Of a stretch of DNA of 5,666 nt, positions 1-5,666 are shown one piece after another. This stretch comes from Deltaproteobacteria bacterium (GTDB lineage Bacteria; Myxococcota; XYA12-FULL-58-9; JAUUZB01): contig JAUUZB010000341.1 in the NCBI GenBank assembly GCA_030590185.1, positions 1-5,666 of the forward strand, given 5' to 3'. A model generated the notes under the pieces. The model saw only the letters and a list, made by a program, of their open reading frames with translations. It did no database searches and was not told where the DNA came from. The first letter of the stretch is position 1, and every line of letters begins with the position of its first letter. The position numbers were made by a program, and so were the translations under genes.

Positions 1-707
1 AGCAGCCGCTCGGCGCGCCGCAGGATCATCGTCGCGTAGGAGAGATCGCTCGGCTCGCCCCGCATGAGCGCCTTGACCAGGCAGGTCTTGCCGTCCTCTG
101 AACAAAGCTCTCCGAGGGCCGCGGGCGTGCCGCCACTCGGCGTTTGGGTGAGGTCGATCGCCGCGCTCCCCGACAGCGCCTCGAAGCCGCGGTAGTAGGG
201 ACGCAGCTCCTCTGCGGTCGGGAGCTCGGGCCGGTCTTCGAGGGAGACAAACAACGGATTCTTGGCGTGGCGCTCCCACTCCAGGCGCGCCTCGATCCGA
301 TCGGCGAGGGAGCGCAACACCGGTGCCGGAAGGTAGAGCAAGCGGCGGTCGAGGAAGAAGGTCAGATCGCGTTCACGGGTGACCCAGCGGGTCTCCGGCC
401 ACGCTGACAGGCGCCCGGCGATCCGTTTGGTGACCTCGCGATTGAGCGCCGGGTCGCTCGAGCTCACCATCAAGACCAGCGGGGCACGATTGACGACGCG
501 CCGCTCGGCCTCCTGACGGGCGAGCTGCAGAGGCGTGTCCCGGGGGAGCAGCGCCTCCAACCGGGCATCGACGCTCAGGCGCGACGACGCAAACCCCACC
601 GACACCAACGCCAAAGCCATCGCTAGCCCGATGACCCAGGCGGGCCGTCGTACGGCGAATGAGGAATAGGCCGCCAGGGCCTGGCTCCATGTGGGTCGCT
701 GGCTCAC
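1..707 (-). CDS. RND/MMPL-family transporter, N-terminal part (3' end beyond window)
   Basis: This is the start of a predicted RND-superfamily (MMPL/COG1033-type) inner-membrane exporter. About 235 codons are visible and the gene continues past base 1. Residues 1-22 form a short cytoplasmic leader ending in VRRPAW. Residues ~23-41 are one hydrophobic helix (VIGLAMALALVSVGF). It is followed by VDARLEALLPRDTP, which matches the family pattern after helix 1 (acidic residues, then LLP.D.P). The rest, including RDLTFFLDRRLLYLP and a KNPLFVSLED stretch, looks like the large extracytoplasmic loop of this family. The GTG at 707 is chosen as start because it is the only common start codon between an in-frame stop (765-767) and the first helix; a rare CTG at 743 is also possible. 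The Shine-Dalgarno match is weak. The gene is divergent from the NRPS and could export its product, or handle lipids or hopanoids as some relatives do; the substrate is unknown. Confidence 0.88.
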   Translation of the reverse strand, partial: MSQRPTWSQALAAYSSFAVRRPAWVIGLAMALALVSVGFASSRLSVDARLEALLPRDTPLQLARQEAERRVVNRAPLVLMVSSSDPALNREVTKRIAGRLSAWPETRWVTRERDLTFFLDRRLLYLPAPVLRSLADRIEARLEWERHAKNPLFVSLEDRPELPTAEELRPYYRGFEALSGSAAIDLTQTPSGGTPAALGELCSEDGKTCLVKALMRGEPSDLSYATMILRRAERL

Positions 708-833
708 CGCCGTTGATCGCCCGTTGCTGCCCGTCTCGGTCAGGTTGTCTTGCGCGGCCGAGCATCATACGCGAAACTCCGCGGACGATGAATATACGCG
801 GTTGCCCCCGCGTACCTCGGGTGCGGACGTACT
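708..833. promoter_or_regulatory. Divergent intergenic region between transporter and NRPS
   Basis: These 126 bases separate two outward-facing genes, so both promoters and any shared operator should lie here or just inside the genes. No convincing sigma-70 promoter is visible. The nearest candidates are TTGTCT (745-750) with a poor CATACG (766-771) at a 15-base spacing, and an AT-rich patch ATGAATATAC (788-797) that could serve as a -10 region without a good -35. The heptamer GCGGACG occurs at 781-787 and again at 823-829, possibly by chance. The ribosome binding site of the NRPS is weak: only GGA at 825-827, six bases before its ATG. Confidence 0.4.
795..814. promoter_or_regulatory. Perfect 7-bp inverted repeat in the NRPS leader
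   Basis: TACGCGG (795-801) and CCGCGTA (808-814) are exact reverse complements separated by a 6-base loop (802-807). The repeat ends 19 bases before the NRPS start codon. It could be a protein-binding operator or a small hairpin in the mRNA leader. There is no U-tract after it, so it does not look like an intrinsic terminator. In GC-rich DNA a stem this short may be chance. Confidence 0.35.
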
Positions 834-3800
834 ATGAAGACCCAGGCTGATCGTCGGCTCCCCCTGTGCCACCCCCAAAAACGCGTCTGGCTCACGGAGC
901 TGATGTATCCGGGGACCGGGGTGGGCAACCTGGCGGGCTGTATTCACTTCCCTGGCCAGGACAGCGCTCTCTCTCGCCTCGGCGACGCCATTCGCGAGGT
1001 GGTCCGCAGGCACGACACCCTGCGCTTGAGGCTGGCGCGGACCAAATCTCTGATGTGCGAGCAGTACTTCGGGGATCCGGTCGACGTTGACCTGCCGGTG
1101 GTCGACGTCGATGCAAACCGGGCGTCGTTGCTCGAGGAGAGCAAGCGTCCCTTTGTGTTGTACGACGAGCCGTTGCTGTTCTTTGAGTTGCTTCGCTTCC
1201 CGGACGACCGGATTGGTTACTTTTTCAAATACCATCACATCAACATCGACGCCCTATCGGTCTCGCTGCTCAACAAGGAGATCTACGCGGCCTACGGGGC
1301 CGGGCCCGGTGGGGCGGGCGCCGGGGAGAGCCCCTCCTTCGCCGAGTTTCTGGCGCGCGAGTTGGCCTACCTCGCCTCGGACGAAAGACGAGAGGAAGAG
1401 GAGTTCTGGCACGATCACCTCGATGGCCTCGAGCTGGGGCGGAGCCGCGATCGACATCCGAACCCTTCGGCGATCCCCCCGGGGGCTGACAGCGCCATAG
1501 CGACCAGGCGTTACGAGCACGATTTCGACGCGGAGCTGAGCGCGGCCGTCGTGAGTTTCTGCAAGGGCCAGGGGACCACGGTCTTTCGCTTCTTTCTGGC
1601 GGTCTTTGCTCTCCACTTTGCGGACCACCGGTTCGGCGGCGACGTCGTGCTGGCCACCGGCCACCACAACCGGCTCAACCCGCGGGACATGACCATGGCG
1701 GGGATGACGGTGAGTACCTTGCCGATGCGTTTTCCCATCCCGGGGGACGACGCCTTTGAGGCCTTCCTGCGCCGCGTGCACGCGATCTCTACCGCCTGTC
1801 TGTCGCGGCAGCAGTACCCTTACGATCTCCTCGCCGAGCATCTGCGCTCCGAGGGCATCGATCCGAAACAACTGCTCGGCTGGATCATCAACCAGATCCC
1901 GAGCTTCGATGGTGACTACACGGTCGAGCGCTACTCGCCGGGCGCGGATCTCGATGAGATCAACATCAAGATCAACCCCAACCAACGCCCCCGGAGCGCG
2001 CCCCTGCAGCTCGGGATCGACGCCCAGATAGCGCGCTACGACGAGGCGGCGGTGAGGCGTATCTTCACGCGGGTGGAGCGGATCGCCCGTGAGGCGCTCG
2101 CCCGTCCCGCCGAACGGCTCAGAGACCTGGCCGTCGATCCTCAACGTGGCGCGCCAGCGCCGGCAATCCGTGGGCGCCGGCCGCGTACCCAGCAGATGTT
2201 TCCGGAGCTCTTCGAGCAGGCGGCGCAGCGCTTCGCGAACAACATCGCCCTGGTGGACGAGCGGGGCGAGAAGACCTACGCCGTGCTTTGGGCGGAGGTC
2301 TCAGCCCTTTGTGAGGAGCTCCTACGCAACCAAGTCCGGCCCGGAGATCGGGTGGCCGTGGTGACCGAGCGCTCCGCCGACTTCGTGGTGGCGGTCTTGG
2401 CCATTTTTGCTTGCGGAGCGGCCTACGTCCCGATCACCCCCGACACGCCCGCCGAGCGAGTCAGCCGGATCCTGGAGGATACCGGGGCGGTGCTGATGCT
2501 CACCGACTCCCCTGGCCGGTTTCGAGAGGTGCCGACCCTCGAGGTGGCGGGACGCCTCGCGCCCGAGTCCCCCCCAACGATGGTCCAGAGCCGGCCCGAG
2601 GACGTCGCCTACGTCATCTACACCTCCGGCTCGACCGGCAAGCCAAAGGGCGTGATGATTCGGCACCGGGGGGTGATCAACCATTGCCATTGGTACGCCG
2701 AGCTCTGCGAGCTGAGCGATCGGGATCGCGTCGCTGCCTTTGCCAACTTCATGTTCGACGTGTCGGTCGCCGAGATCCTGCCACCCCTCACCCGAGGCGC
2801 GGCGCTCTACATCGTGCCCACCGCTCAGCGGCGCTCCGTCCACGAGCTCGGGCGCTTCTTTGAACACCACCGCATCACCGTGGCGACTCTGCCGACCAGG
2901 GTGGGAGAGCTCTTCGGGGCCCACGTTCAACCATCGACCCTGCGGCTGCTCGTGGTCGGCGGCGAAAAGCTCCGCCCATGGCCGGCGCCACGCAGTTATC
3001 GACTAATCAACGCCTATGGCCCGACCGAGGCGAGCGTGTTTGCGACCGCCCATGAGGTGAGCGGTGACGAGACCGACATCCCGATCGGCACCCCCGCGAC
3101 GAACACCTGGGCCCATGTCGTAGACGAGCACGGCCAAACGGTCGCGCCGGGGGAGGCGGGCGAGCTGCTCCTCGCCGGTGATCAGGTCGCCCGCGGTTAC
3201 CTCAATAGCCCCGAGCTGAGCCGCGAGGTGTTTATCGAGAACCCCTTTGCCGAGGGTGCCGACGATGCCATCGCCTATCGCACCGGCGATGTTGTCCGGG
3301 CCCGCCCGGACGGCAGTCTCCTGTTCGTCGGCCGTCGCGACCGACAGATCAAGATCCGTGGTTTCCGTGTCGAGCCGGAGGAGATCGAGCGTTGCCTCCT
3401 CGATCATCCGCTCGTCGAACAATGCCGCGTGATGGTCGCGCGCCAGGATGGCAATCGGTCACTCATCGCCTACTGCGCCCTCGAAGATGCCCGCGATCGG
3501 AAGGGTAGCCCGGGCGCCGCGATCGAAAGCGCCCTGACGCAGCATGCCCAGACGTGGCTCCCCGGCTACATGGTACCGGCGGAGTTTGTTCTCCTCCCGG
3601 AGATGCCGCTCACCCGCAACGGCAAGATCGACGTCGCGGCGTTGGCCGAGTTGCGCGGATCTTCCAGCGGGCGGCGGGAGCCGGTCTCCCCCAGGAACGA
3701 CGCCGAGCGCCAACTCCTCGGGCTCTTCCGCTCCGTTTTGAAGCACGACGCCATCGGCGTCACCGATTCCTTTTTTGACCAGGGCGGGAACTCGCTCAAC

Positions 3801-5666
3801 GCCATGAAACTCTTCGCCAGGATTGAGGATAGCTACGGAGAGACGCTCCCGGTCTCCCTGATCTTCCAGAGCCCCACCGTCGCCTCTCTCGCCCAAGCCA
3901 TCGCCGGTGCGCGGGGCGACCGCGACGGCGACCGCGACGGCGACCGCGACGGCGACCACGACGGCGACCACGACGGCGACCGCGACCGCGACGGCGACCA
4001 CGACGGCGACGGCGACCGTGACGGCGACCGCGACGGCGACGGCGACCGCGACGGCGACGGCGACGGCGACCGCGACGGCGACGGCGACGGCGACGTCATC
4101 GACAACATCGTGCGCATGAAGCAGGGGATCAGTCTACAGAGCCTGTTCTGCATCCATGATTTCAGCTGCGACGTGATGCCCTATACCCACCTGGTTGGTC
4201 AGCTCGACGCCTCGCGATCCGTGCGCGGGCTGCGCTGGTCTCAGGAGATCGCCGATCGCGCCTCATCCATTGAAGATATCGCTGCGCTCTATCTGCGCTC
4301 GGTGCGGGCTGAACAGGCCACGGGACCCTACCACCTGCTCGGTTACTCCATCGGCGGCACCATCGCCTACGAGATGGCCAGGCAGCTGATCCGTGACGGC
4401 GAACGGGTTGCCTTCCTCGGGCTGGTGGACGCGGCCAACTTCGTTCGGGACCGGCAACTCGTCGCGGCGGTGTCGATCGCCACCTTTCGCACCGTGCTCT
4501 CCTGGCTGCGCGGCATGTCCCTCGATTACAAGATCGCCTACGTTACCGCGAGCCTCGGCCGCATCCCGAGCCTGCGCCGCCTCAGGCGGCTGGTTGCTGC
4601 CCAGCGGAAAATCAAGGCCATGGCGATGCGCTACCGGCCCGAGTCGAGCGCTGGCGAGATGGTGTTGTTCAAGTCGAAGAAGGGGCCGATCGGCGTCGGC
4701 GCTGACCTCGGCTGGGAGCACCTGGTGGCTGGCCTGGAGATCCACGAGTTCGACAGCGACCACGTCACCATCATGAACGAGGGCAACACGGTCAGGATCG
4801 CGCGGCGCATCGACGAGGCCTTTGGCTCGGTCTCGCCGGCCATGGGCCAGGAGGTCGACCTGGAACGCCACCATGGCACGTCAGCGTCGCTCGATGACCT
4901 CGAGGGCTTCACGCCAGAGATCATCGACCGGGATTATCTGGCCGCCCTCGGCGTCGAGGTCGTGCCCAACGAGAGGACCCTGGCCGGGTTGAGTCGTGGG
5001 TCGCACAACCTCCAGCGGCGCTTGCGCAACGGCAACCTCGTGCCGCGGTCCCGGGTGGTCCTCGATCGGGCCGACCTTGAGCTCGATCTCGAGATCCACA
5101 ACTACACCGGCGCCTGCCCGACCCTGACCCTCGAGCTCAACCCAGCGGTGGGCTGCCACGTCGGTTGCCTCTACTGCCTGGTGACCGACGGCTCACACGA
5201 GCAGGAGATCACCGTCTGGTCCAACTACGCGGAGGTCGTCGCCCGGGCGCTCGAGGCGCATCACCGCGAGCCGCACTTCTTCTACTTCTCGCCCAAGACC
5301 GAGGCGCTGCAGGAGGCGACCCTGCAGACAGGCGTGGCCCACGGGATCCTGCGGGCCTTCATCGCCCATTTCGAGCGGCACCCGGAGTCGGGGGCTCGGC
5401 TCTTCGTTGCCTCCAAGGCCGGTGTTCATCAGCTCGAAGCCGAGCATGGTGGCGAGAGCATCGTCAGCCTATTCGAGCGGCTCGCGCCGTGGATGCAGTT
5501 CAACACCAGCGTGTCGATCATGCCGGACGGCCTGCGCCGGTTGCTCGAGCCGAATGCCGCGCCCATGGCGGAGCGACTCGACGCGGTGAGGCTCTGCCGG
5601 TCGCGGGGGATCGTCGCGAGGTCCGCCCTGATTCAGCCGATCCTAACGCCCCATTTCACCGACGAG
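834..5666 (+). CDS. NRPS C-A-PCP-(X-Asp)30-TE fused to radical SAM domain (3' end beyond window)
   Basis: One continuous frame of 1611 codons with no stop encodes a single-module non-ribosomal peptide synthetase with an extra C-terminal enzyme. Domains in order are condensation (residues ~8-440), adenylation (~455-940), carrier (~954-1026), an X-Asp repeat linker (1028-1087), type I thioesterase (~1095-1333) and a radical SAM domain (from ~1420, with a lead-in from ~1334). The ATG at 834 is the only usable start: an in-frame TGA lies at 789-791 with no ATG, GTG or TTG between, and residues 9-19 already form the first condensation motif (LPLCHPQKRVW). The C-A-T-TE part resembles EntF-like terminal modules, which take an acyl or peptidyl donor from a separate protein, add one amino acid and release the product. 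All core catalytic residues are present, so the enzyme looks functional. Product unknown. The stop codon and the last part of the radical SAM barrel lie outside the window. Confidence 0.96.
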   Translation, partial: MKTQADRRLPLCHPQKRVWLTELMYPGTGVGNLAGCIHFPGQDSALSRLGDAIREVVRRHDTLRLRLARTKSLMCEQYFGDPVDVDLPVVDVDANRASLLEESKRPFVLYDEPLLFFELLRFPDDRIGYFFKYHHINIDALSVSLLNKEIYAAYGAGPGGAGAGESPSFAEFLARELAYLASDERREEEEFWHDHLDGLELGRSRDRHPNPSAIPPGADSAIATRRYEHDFDAELSAAVVSFCKGQGTTVFRFFLAVFALHFADHRFGGDVVLATGHHNRLNPRDMTMAGMTVSTLPMRFPIPGDDAFEAFLRRVHAISTACLSRQQYPYDLLAEHLRSEGIDPKQLLGWIINQIPSFDGDYTVERYSPGADLDEINIKINPNQRPRSAPLQLGIDAQIARYDEAAVRRIFTRVERIAREALARPAERLRDLAVDPQRGAPAPAIRGRRPRTQQMFPELFEQAAQRFANNIALVDERGEKTYAVLWAEVSALCEELLRNQVRPGDRVAVVTERSADFVVAVLAIFACGAAYVPITPDTPAERVSRILEDTGAVLMLTDSPGRFREVPTLEVAGRLAPESPPTMVQSRPEDVAYVIYTSGSTGKPKGVMIRHRGVINHCHWYAELCELSDRDRVAAFANFMFDVSVAEILPPLTRGAALYIVPTAQRRSVHELGRFFEHHRITVATLPTRVGELFGAHVQPSTLRLLVVGGEKLRPWPAPRSYRLINAYGPTEASVFATAHEVSGDETDIPIGTPATNTWAHVVDEHGQTVAPGEAGELLLAGDQVARGYLNSPELSREVFIENPFAEGADDAIAYRTGDVVRARPDGSLLFVGRRDRQIKIRGFRVEPEEIERCLLDHPLVEQCRVMVARQDGNRSLIAYCALEDARDRKGSPGAAIESALTQHAQTWLPGYMVPAEFVLLPEMPLTRNGKIDVAALAELRGSSSGRREPVSPRNDAERQLLGLFRSVLKHDAIGVTDSFFDQGGNSLNAMKLFARIEDSYGETLPVSLIFQSPTVASLAQAIAGARGDRDGDRDGDRDGDHDGDHDGDRDRDGDHDGDGDRDGDRDGDGDRDGDGDGDRDGDGDGDVIDNIVRMKQGISLQSLFCIHDFSCDVMPYTHLVGQLDASRSVRGLRWSQEIADRASSIEDIAALYLRSVRAEQATGPYHLLGYSIGGTIAYEMARQLIRDGERVAFLGLVDAANFVRDRQLVAAVSIATFRTVLSWLRGMSLDYKIAYVTASLGRIPSLRRLRRLVAAQRKIKAMAMRYRPESSAGEMVLFKSKKGPIGVGADLGWEHLVAGLEIHEFDSDHVTIMNEGNTVRIARRIDEAFGSVSPAMGQEVDLERHHGTSASLDDLEGFTPEIIDRDYLAALGVEVVPNERTLAGLSRGSHNLQRRLRNGNLVPRSRVVLDRADLELDLEIHNYTGACPTLTLELNPAVGCHVGCLYCLVTDGSHEQEITVWSNYAEVVARALEAHHREPHFFYFSPKTEALQEATLQTGVAHGILRAFIAHFERHPESGARLFVASKAGVHQLEAEHGGESIVSLFERLAPWMQFNTSVSIMPDGLRRLLEPNAAPMAERLDAVRLCRSRGIVARSALIQPILTPHFTDE
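855..2153 (+). other. Condensation (C) domain of the NRPS
   Basis: This domain forms the amide bond between a donor thioester or acyl group and the amino acid held on the PCP. The active-site motif is HHINIDA at residues 134-140, matching HHxxxD with the second His (135) as the catalytic residue. The usual Gly after Asp is Ala here. Later motifs fit the family: DVVLATGHHNR (equivalent to the GTPVANR region), TVSTLPMR (equivalent to FVNTLPLR) and QQYPYDLL. There is no module upstream in this protein, so the donor comes from a separate carrier protein or acyl-CoA, or this is a starter-type C domain. The subtype (LCL, DCL or starter) cannot be decided by eye. Confidence 0.93.
2196..3653 (+). other. 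Adenylation (A) domain of the NRPS
   Basis: This domain activates an amino acid with ATP and transfers it to the PCP. Core motifs are intact: A3 YTSGSTGKPKGV (residues 596-607), A4 FDVS (641-644), A5 NAYGPTE (726-732), A7 YRTGD (815-819), A8 from GRRDRQIKIRGFR (833 on), and A10 NGK with the catalytic Lys at 931. Aligning by eye to GrsA (PheA), the pocket residues are D642, V643, A646, T685, V707, G709, A727, V735, F736 and K931, giving the code DVATVGAVFK. The leading Asp indicates an alpha-amino acid. The T-V-G-A-V stretch with small and hydrophobic positions is reminiscent of codes for aromatic or bulky hydrophobic residues, but I recognise no exact code, so the substrate is only a weak guess. 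Confidence 0.95.
3693..3911 (+). other. Peptidyl carrier protein (PCP/T) domain of the NRPS
   Basis: This small four-helix domain carries the growing product on a phosphopantetheine arm. The attachment site is in DSFFDQGGNSL, with Ser987 as the modified residue (Asn replaces the more common His in GGHSL). It starts near PRNDAERQLL and ends at VASLAQAIAGA, directly before the X-Asp repeat. It needs a phosphopantetheinyl transferase encoded elsewhere. Confidence 0.96.
3915..4094 (+). repeat. In-frame 6-bp tandem repeat coding (Gly/Arg/His)-Asp x30
   Basis: This is exactly 180 bases, or 30 copies of a 6-base unit NGC-GAC (GGC, CGC or one CGT, with CAC variants), read in frame as 30 X-Asp dipeptides (residues 1028-1087). 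X is Gly 18 times, Arg 9 times and His 3 times; every second residue is Asp. The first part follows a 12-base GAC-CGC-GAC-GGC higher-order pattern, and the second part becomes richer in GGC. It joins the PCP to the TE and should be a flexible, strongly acidic, disordered tether. Because the unit is two codons, slippage changes linker length without shifting frame. DxDxDG patterns occur repeatedly, as in some calcium-binding loops, but calcium binding is only a pattern match. It is not the GGxGxD repeat of RTX proteins. Confidence 0.97.
4116..4832 (+). other. Type I thioesterase (TE) domain of the NRPS
   Basis: This alpha/beta-hydrolase domain releases the product from the PCP by hydrolysis or cyclisation. 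The nucleophile is Ser1172 in GYSIGG (GxSxG), the acid is probably Asp1199 in LGLVDAAN, and the base is probably His1310 in FDSDHVTIM. The start (SLFCIHDFSCDV, oxyanion-loop region) and the stretch LLGYSIGGTIAYEMARQL through GERVAFLGLVD resemble the TE of EntF-like synthetases. A lid-like helical insert lies between Asp1199 and the His. A TE normally ends an NRPS; here the frame continues into another enzyme. Confidence 0.94.
4849..4855 (+). other. Shine-Dalgarno-like AGGAGGT at the TE/radical SAM junction
   Basis: A perfect anti-16S match, AGGAGGT, lies inside the reading frame about 17 bases after the end of the TE domain. No good in-frame start follows at normal spacing: the in-frame candidate is a CTG at 4860, while the ATG at 4873 is out of frame and soon meets a stop. 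It may be a relic of a ribosome binding site from when the radical SAM gene was separate, or chance from the codons for Gln-Glu-Val. Confidence 0.2.
5091..5666 (+). other. SplB-like radical SAM domain (incomplete at window end)
   Basis: The motif CHVGCLYC gives CxxxCxxC with Cys1441, Cys1445 and Cys1448, the ligands of the [4Fe-4S] cluster that cleaves SAM to a 5'-deoxyadenosyl radical. Following segments match the spore-photoproduct-lyase-like group (COG1533 type): FSPKTEALQEATLQTG (from residue 1485), ARLFVASKAG, FNTSVSIMPDGLRRLLEPNA, RLDAVRLCRSRGI and QPILTPHFTDE, which parallel the S.KTEA...P, TKS, VSIT...LEP.A, RL.A...L...GI and P...TDE blocks of that family. The lead-in NYTGACPTLTLELNPAVG appears to belong to the same domain and adds Cys1428. 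No cysteine occurs between 1449 and 1587, so I see no obvious equivalent of the H-donor cysteine of true spore photoproduct lyase. DNA repair is therefore unlikely; tailoring of the NRPS substrate or product is inferred. The end of the barrel is outside the window. Confidence 0.85.

Noticed and set aside
373..768. Minus-strand frame starting with a double ATG at 763-768
   Set aside because: Its protein is low-complexity and Arg/Gly/Pro-rich with no membrane helix or family motif. The frame starting at 707 gives a clear RND/MMPL N-terminus over the same bases.
745..771. TTGTCT/CATACG as a sigma-70 promoter
   Set aside because: The -10 match is poor and the 15-base spacing is short, so it is mentioned only as a weak candidate and not called.
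1254..2144. Long minus-strand open frame of 296 codons opposite the condensation domain
   Set aside because: It lies wholly antisense to a clear C domain and has no recognisable family motifs. Long antisense frames are common in GC-rich coding DNA.
2411..2863. Plus-strand frame of 150 codons inside the adenylation domain
   Set aside because: It is an out-of-frame shadow of the A3-A4 region, rich in Arg, Gly and Pro, and lacks family features.
3915..4094. CRISPR array or RTX calcium-binding repeat
   Set aside because: The unit is 6 bases with no spacers, so it is not a CRISPR. The protein repeat is X-Asp, not the nonapeptide GGxGxDxUx of RTX proteins.
3459..4153. Minus-strand frames with Val-Ala or Ser-Pro/Ser-Arg repeats, and a plus-strand Ala-Thr repeat frame
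   Set aside because: These are other-frame readings of the 6-base repeat, which stays open in several frames. Only the X-Asp frame is continuous with conserved PCP and TE domains.
4842..5666. Radical SAM domain as a separate gene starting at ATG 4842 or 4873
   Set aside because: There is no stop codon between the TE and this region. ATG 4842 is in frame but has no ribosome binding site before it, and the frame from ATG 4873 meets a stop after a short run. A fused protein is the direct reading.

Overview
The window is GC-rich DNA carrying two divergent genes, both cut by the window edges. It looks like a secondary-metabolite locus of a high-GC bacterium. A proteobacterial or other Gram-negative host is plausible from the RND-type transporter, but this is an inference, and nothing in the sequence fixes the taxon.

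Layout. (1) Bases 1-707, minus strand: the first ~235 residues of an RND/MMPL-family membrane transporter, with a GTG start, one N-terminal membrane helix and the start of its large extracytoplasmic loop; it runs off the left edge. (2) Bases 708-833: a 126-bp divergent intergenic region that must hold both promoters; it contains a perfect 7-bp inverted repeat just before the plus-strand gene. (3) Bases 834-5666, plus strand: a single uninterrupted reading frame of 1611 codons with no stop, running off the right edge. It is a one-module non-ribosomal peptide synthetase (NRPS) in the order condensation (C), adenylation (A), peptidyl carrier (PCP/T), a 60-residue strictly alternating X-Asp repeat, thioesterase (TE), and then a radical S-adenosylmethionine (SAM) domain related to the spore-photoproduct-lyase-like group (COG1533 type).

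How it may work. The A domain would activate one amino acid and load it on the PCP. The C domain would join it to an acyl or peptidyl donor made elsewhere. The TE, which resembles the C-A-T-TE end of EntF-like synthetases, would release the product by hydrolysis or cyclisation. The radical SAM domain lies after the normally terminal TE and probably modifies the substrate, the carrier-bound intermediate or the released product by radical chemistry. The divergent transporter is a candidate exporter of the product. The two notable points are the fusion of a radical SAM enzyme behind a TE, and the low-complexity (Gly/Arg/His)-Asp linker between PCP and TE. Substrate, product and radical reaction cannot be determined from this window.
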